Shown here one piece after another: positions 1 to 6,900 of a stretch of DNA of 7,079 nucleotides (position 1 is its first letter; each line of letters opens with the position of its first letter). The position numbers and the translations under genes are program-made. Source of the stretch: Pseudomonadota bacterium. Lineage in GTDB: Bacteria > Pseudomonadota > Alphaproteobacteria > Rhizobiales > Hyphomicrobiaceae. The stretch spans positions 1 to 7,079 of the forward strand of contig JAEYPL010000270.1 of assembly GCA_023410905.1 (NCBI GenBank). The letters are read 5' to 3'. Below the pieces are notes generated by a model. That model was not told the DNA's origin and did not search any database. It worked only from the letters and a program-made list of their open reading frames with translations.

Positions 1-863
1 CCATTCAGCGTCGCGGCAATGACGAGCCGATCGAGATCAAGATCGTCCGCGACCGCATTCGCATCAATGACGTGCGCGCCCGCGCCGAAGGCGATGTCGG
101 CTATATCCGTATCACCACCTTCAACGAGCAGACGCACGCCAATCTCGTCTCCTCGGTCGAGAAGCTGAAGAAGGATATTGGCGCGAACCTCAAGGGCTAT
201 GTCATCGACCTCCGGAACAATCCGGGCGGCCTTCTCGACCAGGCGATCGCAGTGACCGACGACTTCCTCGAGCGCGGTGCCATCGTGCTGACGAAGGGGC
301 GCAATCTCGAAGAGACGCAGCGCTCGAACGCACGTGCCGGCGAAATCACCGACGGGAAGCGCATCCTCGTGCTCATCAATGGCGGCTCTGCCTCGGCCTC
401 CGAGATCGTGGCAGGCGCTCTGCAGGATCACAATCGCGCACTCGTGATCGGCAGCCGCTCGTTCGGTAAGGGGTCGGTTCAGACCATCATCCCGCTCGGC
501 CAGAACGGCGCCATCCGCCTGACGACAGCGCGGTACTACACGCCGTCGGGTCGCTCGATCCAGGCGAAGGGCATCGATCCTGATGTCGTCGTCGAGCAGG
601 AGCTGCCCGAGGAGCTCAAGGCGCGCGCGAGCAAGGAAAAGCCGCGTGGCGAGGCGAGCCTGCGCGGGCATCTCAAGGGTGACGTCGGTAAGGACGGCAA
701 GGAGGAGTCGGGCTCGAACTCCTACGTACCGCCCGAGGCGGACAAGGACACCCAGCTCCAGTACGCACTGAAGCTCATGCGTGGCGAGATCCCCGAGCCG
801 CCGCCGCGGCCGGCCGATCCGCAAGCTTCTGCAGACACGCCGAGCCCGGCCACTAAGCAGTAG
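1..863 (+). CDS. ctpA: Carboxy-terminal processing protease CtpA, S41 family (5' truncated by window edge)
   Basis: This is a periplasmic serine protease that trims or degrades envelope proteins from their C-termini. The reading frame is open from base 3, and the residues before the first in-frame GTG (position 72) already match the end of a PDZ domain (PIEIKIVRDRIRI), so the gene begins outside the window. About 286 residues are visible, against roughly 440 for rhizobial CtpA; the signal peptide and most of the PDZ domain are missing. Counting from codon 72, the S41 core holds the substrate-strand motif DLRNNPGG (residues 46-53), NGGSASASEI with the likely nucleophile Ser108 (bases 393-395), and FGKGSVQ with the general base Lys133 (468-470). 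The Ser-Lys spacing of 25 is what the family uses. A charged and then Pro-rich tail follows (YVPPEADKDTQLQYALKLMRGE), as I recall for rhizobial CtpA. Family assignment is firm; the substrate is unknown. Confidence 0.95.
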   Translation, partial: IQRRGNDEPIEIKIVRDRIRINDVRARAEGDVGYIRITTFNEQTHANLVSSVEKLKKDIGANLKGYVIDLRNNPGGLLDQAIAVTDDFLERGAIVLTKGRNLEETQRSNARAGEITDGKRILVLINGGSASASEIVAGALQDHNRALVIGSRSFGKGSVQTIIPLGQNGAIRLTTARYYTPSGRSIQAKGIDPDVVVEQELPEELKARASKEKPRGEASLRGHLKGDVGKDGKEESGSNSYVPPEADKDTQLQYALKLMRGEIPEPPPRPADPQASADTPSPATKQ

Positions 864-885
864 GCCGGAACACTCGGAAGCAGGC

Positions 886-930
886 ATGAACGTCGACGCC
901 CAGGCTCAACACCTGGGCGTTGTCGTATGA
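886..930 (+). other. Possible 14-codon leader micro-ORF
   Basis: An ATG at 886 opens a 14-residue frame (MNVDAQAQHLGVVV) ending in TGA at 928-930, just before the Shine-Dalgarno sequence of the next gene. A GGAAG (876-880) lies 5 bases upstream of the ATG. The frame completely spans the hairpin at 896-920, the arrangement expected if translation of a leader influenced folding of that hairpin. The composition is not suggestive of a classical amino-acid attenuator peptide, since there is no run of one residue. Short frames like this arise often by chance, so this is only a candidate. Confidence 0.15.
896..920 (+). terminator. 9-bp hairpin after ctpA, possible terminator or attenuator
   Basis: ACGCCCAGG (896-904) pairs perfectly with CCTGGGCGT (912-920) around the 7-base loop CTCAACA. 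It lies 32 bases after the ctpA stop and 22 bases before the next start codon. Only a weak T-containing stretch (TGTCGT) follows, so it is not a classical intrinsic terminator. It could end the ctpA transcript inefficiently, stabilise its 3' end, or act as a leader structure for the gene at 943. Confidence 0.4.
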
Positions 931-942
931 GGGGCGACGCAC

Positions 943-1779
943 ATGAGCAACGGCCGGCTGGCAACCATCGTCGTCGACAGCGTCACGCATCTGACGCCCG
1001 ATCATCGCGGCGCAGTCGTCTATGCAGCCTCGCACGGCGGCAGCTACGCGGCGGCCTACGCCGCCGGCAAAGGTGTTGCCGCGATCATCCTCAATGACGC
1101 GGGCATCGGGCGCGAGCGCGCCGGCATCTCGGGCCTCGACCTGCTTGCTGAACTCGGCGTGCCGGGCGCGGCTATCGCACACACAAGCGCGCGCATCGGC
1201 GACGGCCAGGATGGCGCGGCGCGTGGCATCCTCTCGGCCGTGAATGCCCCCGCCGTGGCGCACGGGCTCACGATCAGCATGAGCTGCCGTGAAGCGCTGG
1301 AACGCCTCTCAGCGGCGCGACTTGAACCTGCACGCAAGCCACCGCCTGCCGATGAAGCGCGCCACGAAATCGCGTCGGCCGTCCATTCGGGCGCGAAGAT
1401 CATCGTGATGGATTCGGCGAGCCTCGTGACGCCCGGCGATGCGGGGGCCGTGGTGGTGACCGCCTCGCATGGCGGCCTGCTCGGCAACAAGCCGGAGACT
1501 GCGATCAAGGTCCCGGTGTTCTCGGCCGTCTACAACGACGCCGATCACGGCATGGACAACGCCGGCATCTGCCGCCTGCCGGCACTCGACGCGCGCGGCA
1601 TCGCAGGGGCGTGCGTCTCGGCATTTTCCGCGCGCATTGGCGATGGCCTTTCGACATACCAGGACGGCTTCATCAGCGCGTTCAACGAGACGGCCGCGCG
1701 CCACGGCGGGCAGATCGGCCAGTCCACGATTGACTTCTGTGACGCCATGCTGCGTGCGTCGAGCCGGACGCTCCGGTAG
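943..1779 (+). CDS. Uncharacterised protein made of two tandem copies of one domain
   Basis: I do not recognise this 278-residue protein. It is an internal duplication: residues 8-121 and 153-270 align end to end with one 2-residue length difference. Matching motifs are DS (12-13 / 157-158), TP (18-19 / 163-164), GAVV (23-26 / 168-171), ASHGG (29-33 / 174-178), NDA (51-53 / 198-200), SARIGDG (82-88 / 229-235), SA-x-N (98-101 / 245-248) and HG (107-108 / 254-255). Over the first 26-residue block 15 positions are identical, and over the last 64-residue block 28 are. A charged, Pro-containing linker (about 125-150) joins the halves. There is no signal peptide or membrane segment, so it is probably cytosolic. 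The repeated Asp, His, Asn and Arg residues among glycines suggest an active site or ligand site in each half. The start is supported by GAGGGG (929-934) 8 bases upstream. It may share a transcript with the ThDP enzyme gene 90 bp downstream; function is unknown. Confidence 0.88.
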   Translation: MSNGRLATIVVDSVTHLTPDHRGAVVYAASHGGSYAAAYAAGKGVAAIILNDAGIGRERAGISGLDLLAELGVPGAAIAHTSARIGDGQDGAARGILSAVNAPAVAHGLTISMSCREALERLSAARLEPARKPPPADEARHEIASAVHSGAKIIVMDSASLVTPGDAGAVVVTASHGGLLGNKPETAIKVPVFSAVYNDADHGMDNAGICRLPALDARGIAGACVSAFSARIGDGLSTYQDGFISAFNETAARHGGQIGQSTIDFCDAMLRASSRTLR

Positions 1780-1856
1780 CACCTTCGCACCGCATTAAAC
1801 CTCGCAGTCGACAAGACGCGCCTGCCTCTGCAATGTTCCGGCCTCCGCATCGCTGT

Positions 1857-1862
1857 GAAAGG
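1857..1862 (+). promoter_or_regulatory. Shine-Dalgarno sequence selecting the ATG at 1870
   Basis: GAAAGG lies 7 bases before the ATG at 1870. The in-frame GTG at 1855, which would add five residues (MKGLL), overlaps this ribosome-binding sequence and has no good one of its own. The ATG is therefore the preferred start of the ThDP enzyme gene. Confidence 0.6.
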
Positions 1863-1869
1863 CCTCCTC

Positions 1870-3618
1870 ATGAGCACGCCCACGCCCAACTCGACACGCC
1901 GCATGACCGGCGGCCAGGCCCTTGCAGAGATGCTGAAGCTTTCAGGGATCGGCCCGATGTTCGGCATGGGCGGTTTCCAGCTCCTGCCCTTCTATGAGGC
2001 CTGCCGTGCGCTCGGGCTGAAGCACGCGCTGATCAACGACGAACGCGCGGGCGCTTTCGCAGCAGACGCCTACGCGAAGGTCACGAACCGCCCCGGCGTT
2101 TGCGACGGTACGCTCGGCCCCGGCGCGACGAACCTCGTTACCGGCGTCATCGAGAGCCTCAACGCGGGCCTCCCCATGATCGTCATCACGGGCGATGCGA
2201 ACCGCGAGCACGCCACGAAGAACATGACGCAGGAGGCGCGTCAGATCGAAATTCTGCGCCCGGCGGTAAAGGAGGTCATTCGCGTCGAGGTCATCAAGCG
2301 GCTGCCCGAGCACGTGCGGCGCGCTTTTGCCGTCGCGACGAGCGGGCGTCCCGGTCCGGTGCTGATCAACGTGCCGGAGGATGTCGCGCACGCCGAGCAC
2401 GATTTCGATGCGAGCGACTTCTGGGTGGACGAGACGACACTCAAGGCGCAGGCACGGCGCACGCGGCCGGACGGATCGGAAGTCGAGAAAGCCGCGGCGC
2501 TGCTCGCGCGCGCGGAGCGGCCGCTCATCCTGGCTGGCGGCGGCGTGCATATCTCTGAAGCCTATGCCGCGCTGCAGAGCTTCTCCGAAGCGTACGGCAT
2601 TCCCGTCGCGCACACGATGTCGGGCAAGGGCGCGATCGCGTGCTCGCATCCGAACTCGGCGGGGCTCTTCGGTCGCTATGACCGCATTGCCAACGAGTTG
2701 ATCGCAGCTTCGGATTGCCTGCTCGTCGTCGGTTGCAAGCTCGGCGAGATTGCGACGAAGCGGTTCGCGCTCATTCCGCCGGACAAGCCGGTCATTCATG
2801 TCGAGATCAATCCGGAGGAAATCGGGCGTACGACGCGCACGTCCGTCGCGCTCGCGGGCGATGCGCGATTGACGTTGCTCGATCTTGCGTTGGCGCTCGG
2901 CTCGGGATCTGCAGCAGCCACACGGCGCGCGGGCTATCTCGCCGAATTACCGAAGCGCATGGCCGAATGGCGGCGCGGCGCTGCAGACCGTCTCGAATCC
3001 AAGGAAGTGCCGATCAACGTCGGCCGCCTCATGCACGAGATCAACGGCATCATGCCGGCGGACGGCATTCTGGTCGCTGACGGCGGCTTTGCCGGCCACT
3101 GGGGCGGGCTCATGTTCGACACGAAGGCTGCCGGGCGGCACTTCCTGCCGGACCGCGGCTTTGCCTCGATCGGCTATGGCGTGCCGGGCGGTATCGGCGC
3201 GCAGATTGGCGCGAGCCCGAAGCGGCGCGTGATCGCCCTCACCGGCGACGGTGGCTTCAACATGAGCCTCGGCGAATTGGAAACCGCGCGGCGTCTCGGC
3301 GCGAGCTTCGTCGCGATCGTCTTCAACAATGCAGCGTCGGGCTACGTGAAGGCTTTGCAGCACGCCGTGTACGGCCCCGGCAACTACCAGTCCTCGGATC
3401 TTGTCGAGATGGACTATGCCGCGATCGCAAGAGGCTTCGGCTGTCACGGCATTCGCGTCACCGATCCCGAGAAGCTTTCATCCGCGATACGCGAAGGATT
3501 GGAGAACACGTCGACGCCGACCGTGCTCGACTGCATCGTCACGCGCGATCCCTCACGGATGCTGCCCGCCGCCGACAACCGCACGCTCAAGGTGCAGAAG
3601 GGCGACCGGCCTGTGTGA
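1870..3618 (+). CDS. Thiamine-diphosphate-dependent enzyme, acetolactate synthase-like superfamily
   Basis: This 582-residue cytosolic enzyme should use ThDP and Mg2+ to cleave or join a bond next to a carbonyl (decarboxylase, carboligase or lyase). Three domains are visible. The N-terminal Pyr domain (about 12-175) carries the cofactor-activating glutamate, Glu58, in DERAGAFAADAYAK, then LGPGATNLVTG and a RPGPVLINVPEDV strand. The central domain (about 205-340) contains LAGGGVHIS and VIHVEINPEEIGR. The PP domain (about 385-565) has the ThDP/Mg2+ motif GDGG (459-462) ending in NN at 486-487. At 288-298, where acetolactate synthases carry GARFDDRVTG, this protein has GCKLGEIATKR. No small regulatory subunit gene follows, so it is probably not the housekeeping acetohydroxyacid synthase. 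The substrate cannot be named from sequence alone. It follows the duplicated-domain gene by 90 bp on the same strand and faces the DUF3309 gene. Confidence 0.93.
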   Translation: MSTPTPNSTRRMTGGQALAEMLKLSGIGPMFGMGGFQLLPFYEACRALGLKHALINDERAGAFAADAYAKVTNRPGVCDGTLGPGATNLVTGVIESLNAGLPMIVITGDANREHATKNMTQEARQIEILRPAVKEVIRVEVIKRLPEHVRRAFAVATSGRPGPVLINVPEDVAHAEHDFDASDFWVDETTLKAQARRTRPDGSEVEKAAALLARAERPLILAGGGVHISEAYAALQSFSEAYGIPVAHTMSGKGAIACSHPNSAGLFGRYDRIANELIAASDCLLVVGCKLGEIATKRFALIPPDKPVIHVEINPEEIGRTTRTSVALAGDARLTLLDLALALGSGSAAATRRAGYLAELPKRMAEWRRGAADRLESKEVPINVGRLMHEINGIMPADGILVADGGFAGHWGGLMFDTKAAGRHFLPDRGFASIGYGVPGGIGAQIGASPKRRVIALTGDGGFNMSLGELETARRLGASFVAIVFNNAASGYVKALQHAVYGPGNYQSSDLVEMDYAAIARGFGCHGIRVTDPEKLSSAIREGLENTSTPTVLDCIVTRDPSRMLPAADNRTLKVQKGDRPV

Positions 3619-3638
3619 GGCGTCGCGTTCGATCAATG

Positions 3639-3803
3639 TCAGATGCGCCCCATCAGAACGAGAATGAGCACGATCAACAAAGCTAGCCCGAGGCCGCCGC
3701 CGCCATAATAGCCAGTGCCGTAGAAAGGCCGTCCACCCACGCCGCTGAAACCGCCGAGCAGCGCGATGATCAGGATGATGAGAAGGATCGTGCCGAGCGT
3801 CAT
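3639..3803 (-). CDS. DUF3309 family small membrane protein
   Basis: This encodes a 54-residue protein with two hydrophobic stretches, TLGTILLIILIIALLGG (2-18) and GLALLIVLILVLMGRI (39-54), joined by a Gly/Tyr-rich turn (GVGGRPFYGTGYYGGGG). The MTLGTILLIIL beginning and the LVLMGRI ending are hallmarks of DUF3309, a family of mini membrane proteins of unknown function common in Proteobacteria. The same frame stays open far upstream, but that extension is antisense-like filler overlapping the large gene. The ATG at 3801-3803 fits the family length and has a GAGG (3812-3815 on the complementary strand) 8 bases upstream. It lies downstream of the large coiled-coil gene on the same strand, separated by 121 bp with a hairpin, so it may have its own promoter. 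Its stop is 20 bp from the stop of the ThDP gene. Confidence 0.88.
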   Translation of the reverse strand: MTLGTILLIILIIALLGGFSGVGGRPFYGTGYYGGGGLGLALLIVLILVLMGRI

Positions 3804-3868
3804 GGGATGCGCCTCGAAGATGAATGATCTTGAGGCGGGAACGTCCGATGTCGGCAGAAGTTCCTGAG

Positions 3869-3886
3869 GCGCGCATCGATGCGCGC
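3869..3886. repeat. 18-bp perfect palindrome in the leader of the DUF3309 gene
   Basis: GCGCGCATCGATGCGCGC reads the same on both strands and lies 66 bases upstream of the DUF3309 start codon. As RNA it could form a 7-bp GC-rich stem with a 4-base loop. On the plus strand it is followed by the pyrimidine-rich GCTCCTTCTTTTGT (3887-3900), which gives it a weak intrinsic-terminator look for plus-strand transcripts coming through from the ThDP gene. On the minus strand it is preceded by AAGGAG and could be an operator or leader structure. Its role is not determined. Confidence 0.4.
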
Positions 3887-3916
3887 GCTCCTTCTTTTGT
3901 AGAGATCGCAAACCTA

Positions 3917-3937
3917 GCGGTTGGTTAAGCCAACCGC
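3917..3937 (-). terminator. 8-bp hairpin over the stop codon of the large coiled-coil gene
   Basis: GCGGTTGG (3917-3924) pairs perfectly with CCAACCGC (3930-3937) around a 5-base loop that contains the TAA stop codon of the minus-strand gene (3925-3927). Downstream in the minus-strand transcript comes TAGGTTTGCG, only a short T run. It probably marks or protects the 3' end of the large gene's transcript and may partly separate it from the DUF3309 gene. Without a longer U tract it is a moderate terminator candidate at best. Confidence 0.45.
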
Positions 3938-6900
3938 GCGGCGGCGTGCGCGAGGAAGAGGTACACGCGGCCACCATCCGACACGACGTAGGACTGCGTG
4001 AGGCGGCCGCTTCCATCCTGCTGATCGGCTTCACGCAGCACATGCTCGAAGTCGAGGAGATAGCGGTCCACGGTCGCCTTGAACGGGGCCTCGGAGCGAT
4101 AGCGCCGCTGCACATCATCGAAGATCGAGCGGCCCTCGTTGGAGTAGATGCTGCGGACCATTATGCCGCGCTGGCCCGTGCGGAAGCGCGACCAGATGGC
4201 CGCTGCCGTCGTCGCGTCGAGCGAACGCGCGATCCCCGGCACGTTGATGCCCGGATCAGGCGGCGCAGCCTGAGCCGCAGCGGCCGTCGCGCGCTCGGCT
4301 TCTTCCTCGGAAGCGCGCGCAAGCAGATCGCCGAGCTTCCAGCCTTCGCGCCCCGTGCCCCCGCTGGCGCCGGCCGCCCCGCGGGCCGCAGCGGCTTCGC
4401 CTGCTGCCACCTGACGGGCGGACGGTTGGTGCGTGTGACCTGCACTCGCCGCGTGGGACGCGCCATGATGGCTCGCGGGAGGCGGAAGCTGCGCGGGCGG
4501 TACGATGTCCCGGCGCGCGCTCTCGCGGATGGTGAGGCTCGAGAGCTGTTGCAGCGCGCGCAACTGCTCCTGCAGCATCCGCTTCATGCCATCGGTGCTC
4601 GCGCGGGTCGTATCGGGCAGACGCTCGAGCTGGTCGCGGAGCTTCCCCTGCTCGGCCTCAAGCTCGGAGAGCGCCGAGCGGGCGCGGACGCGCATTTCCT
4701 CGGAGGTCGCGTTGAAGCGGCTCGAGAGCGTGCCGATGTGCTCGTTGACCTCGCGCGAGACGCTGGAAAACTTCGCACGCAGCTCGTCGAGCGCGCGATC
4801 CGTTTCGCTGCCGGCCGACGTCCTGAGGCGGTCCATCTCGGTGAGCGCGATGCGCGCCTGCTCCTTGGCACCGCGCGTGAGCTGCTCGCCGACGAGCTTT
4901 GCCCGCGACTCAGCCTCGGCGAACGAGCCTTCGAGCTGCGTCGAGTATCCGCGCATGACGCGATCGATATCACCCGTCTTGCCGGCGAGTTGATCGAGCG
5001 TATGCGACAGGTCCTCCTGGCGCGCCTGCAGCGTACGATCGATGCGCGTGTTGGCGGACTCGAGCGCCGACGCTGCCGTCATGATCACCTTGCCCTGAGC
5101 CTCGAAGCGGCCGGTGACGCTGTTGATCTGGCTGAGCAGACCTTCCGACACGTGCTTCAGCATGTCGGCCTGATTGGCGAGCCCCTCGATCGCAGCCATG
5201 GACTGGCGCGTCACGGACTCGCTCGCGCGGCGCACGGCCGTCACGCCTTCCAGCACCTGCCCGTCGAAGGCTTCGGCCTGACTGCCGAGGACATTGCCGA
5301 TCTGCGCGGCGTGTCCTTCGAGTGCCTCGGTGAGCGCGAGCGCCTTGTCGGCGACGGCACCGTCGATCGCAAGCGTCGAGCGCAGAATGCTCTCGTCAAA
5401 AAGCTTGAGGCGATCGGCAAAGGCGTCGTCGAGCACTTTCGTGCGCTCCACGAGCTGGCGATCGATCGCTTCCTGGCGGCTCGCCATGGTGGCTTCGAGG
5501 GCACCGGCGAACTGCTCGAACACCGACTGAAGGTTCTCGGTGCGGACCGCGATGCCCTCGTCGATCTTCTGCGCGCGCTCGTCGAAGGTGATCGTGAGCC
5601 GTTCGGCGTGGCCATCGAGCGCGGTCTCGATGCGCTTCGAGCTGTCCGTCATTTCGATGGACATCTTCTCGAACGACAGGCGGAGATTTTCGGTGCGCTG
5701 CTCGAGGGCGACAGCGAGCGTCGTCGTGAAATCCTCGAAGACGTGCTCGATCTTGGCTGTCTGGCTGCCGAGCTTGTTCGAGACATTCTCGGCGGTCGAC
5801 GCGAGCGATGTTTCGAGCGCGACGAGGTTCTGCCCCGCGCCCTCGATGAAGCCCGCGAGCTTCTGCTGCTGCTGGCCGAGCTTGTCGACGAGCGAGGGGA
5901 TCTCGGTGCCGATCTCCTTCAGCGCGCGGTTGACGCGCTCGCTCGTCTGCAGCAGCGCCGTACGCTCGCCCGAAAGCTCGCCGAGCAGGCCGCGAATGCG
6001 ATGCTCGTTCTCGCTGTAGGCGCGTTCCAGGGCGGCGACTTCACTGTGCACGAGCGCTTCGAGCTCGCCGGCACGGCCGAGTGCGCGCGACACCGCCTCG
6101 TTCATGAACGAGACCTGACGACGCACGGCCTGACCGACCGAGGCGATCTGCTGCTCGGCCATGCGGTCGGGCTCGGCGAGGCGGATCGCGACCTCGGTCA
6201 TGGCCGAGGACATGAGGCGCAGCTCCTGCGCGCGCCAGATGAGCAGCGCGAGGAACCAGAAGAGCGCAATGGGAATGAGGATCGTCGCGGCAAGCGTGAT
6301 CGCCGTCGGCCGCGAGAGCATCTCCATGAAGGTCGGCGCACGGGCAAGTTCCGGCGCCAGCATGGCCCAGCCGAGCAGCAAGCCGAGCACCGCCCACACG
6401 CCGCTCGCGATGGCGGCGACCGTCATCGGCCTCTGCGAGGGCTTCTGCTGAAGGGCGTAGATGAGCCCGCCGATCGACGGCACGTCGTCATTGGCGGCAA
6501 TCGTGGTCCGCGAAGGCCCGGCGGCGCGACGGCGCTGATTACGGGCAGAGCCACCGTTTCCGCGCCCCCCCTCGCTCGCGCTCTCGGCGGGCGTCTCGGG
6601 TGCCGCGGGTGGTGCCTTGGGATGACCGTCTGACTTGGCTTCGGACTTTGCGGCACCGGGAAGCTTCGGCGGCATGGGCGTCGGTCCGCCCGTCGTGGTT
6701 TTTCCGGCAGGCTTCGCTGTCGAAGCAGATGCGGGCGGCGGGGGCACCTTCGGTGAGGCCCCTGAAATGACGCGCGGCAACGGAAGCTGAGCTTCCGGCG
6801 CAGCAGCACCGGGGCTTGCCTCGGGCTTTCCCTGGGACGCGACCGGCGCCGGAGAGGCTGCTTTGGGCAACGGCGGCGGCGCTACGCGCGCCGCAGCGGC

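Noticed and set aside
1764..1775. A small inverted repeat (CCGGA...TCCGG) at the end of the duplicated-domain gene
   Set aside because: The stem is only 5 bp with a 2-3 base loop, lies within coding sequence and has no T tract, so it does not support a terminator call.
1942..2799. A 285-codon minus-strand frame opposite the ThDP gene
   Set aside because: It is the antisense shadow of a gene with clear ThDP motifs. The translation is Arg-rich with no domain or start signal.
3553..3876. A 107-codon minus-strand frame starting just after AAGGAG near the palindrome
   Set aside because: The spacing to the ATG is long (11 bases), the product is His/Arg-rich with no recognisable feature, and it overlaps the DUF3309 gene in another frame and the antisense of the ThDP gene's end.
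3804..4118. Upstream in-frame extension of the DUF3309 gene to 159 codons
   Set aside because: The added part overlaps the end of the large gene on the same strand in another frame and is Ser/Arg/Pro-rich filler. The DUF3309 family is about 50 residues long, and a ribosome-binding sequence precedes the internal ATG at 3803.
3946..6633. An 895-codon open frame on the plus strand, antisense to the large coiled-coil gene
   Set aside because: It is in exact codon register with the minus-strand gene, so plus-strand stops can arise only opposite TTA, CTA or TCA codons, which GC-rich genomes avoid. It ends precisely where the real gene uses a TCA serine codon. Its product is an Arg/Leu/Glu-rich shadow with no domain, while the minus-strand frame has membrane spans, coiled coil and a recognisable C-terminal domain.
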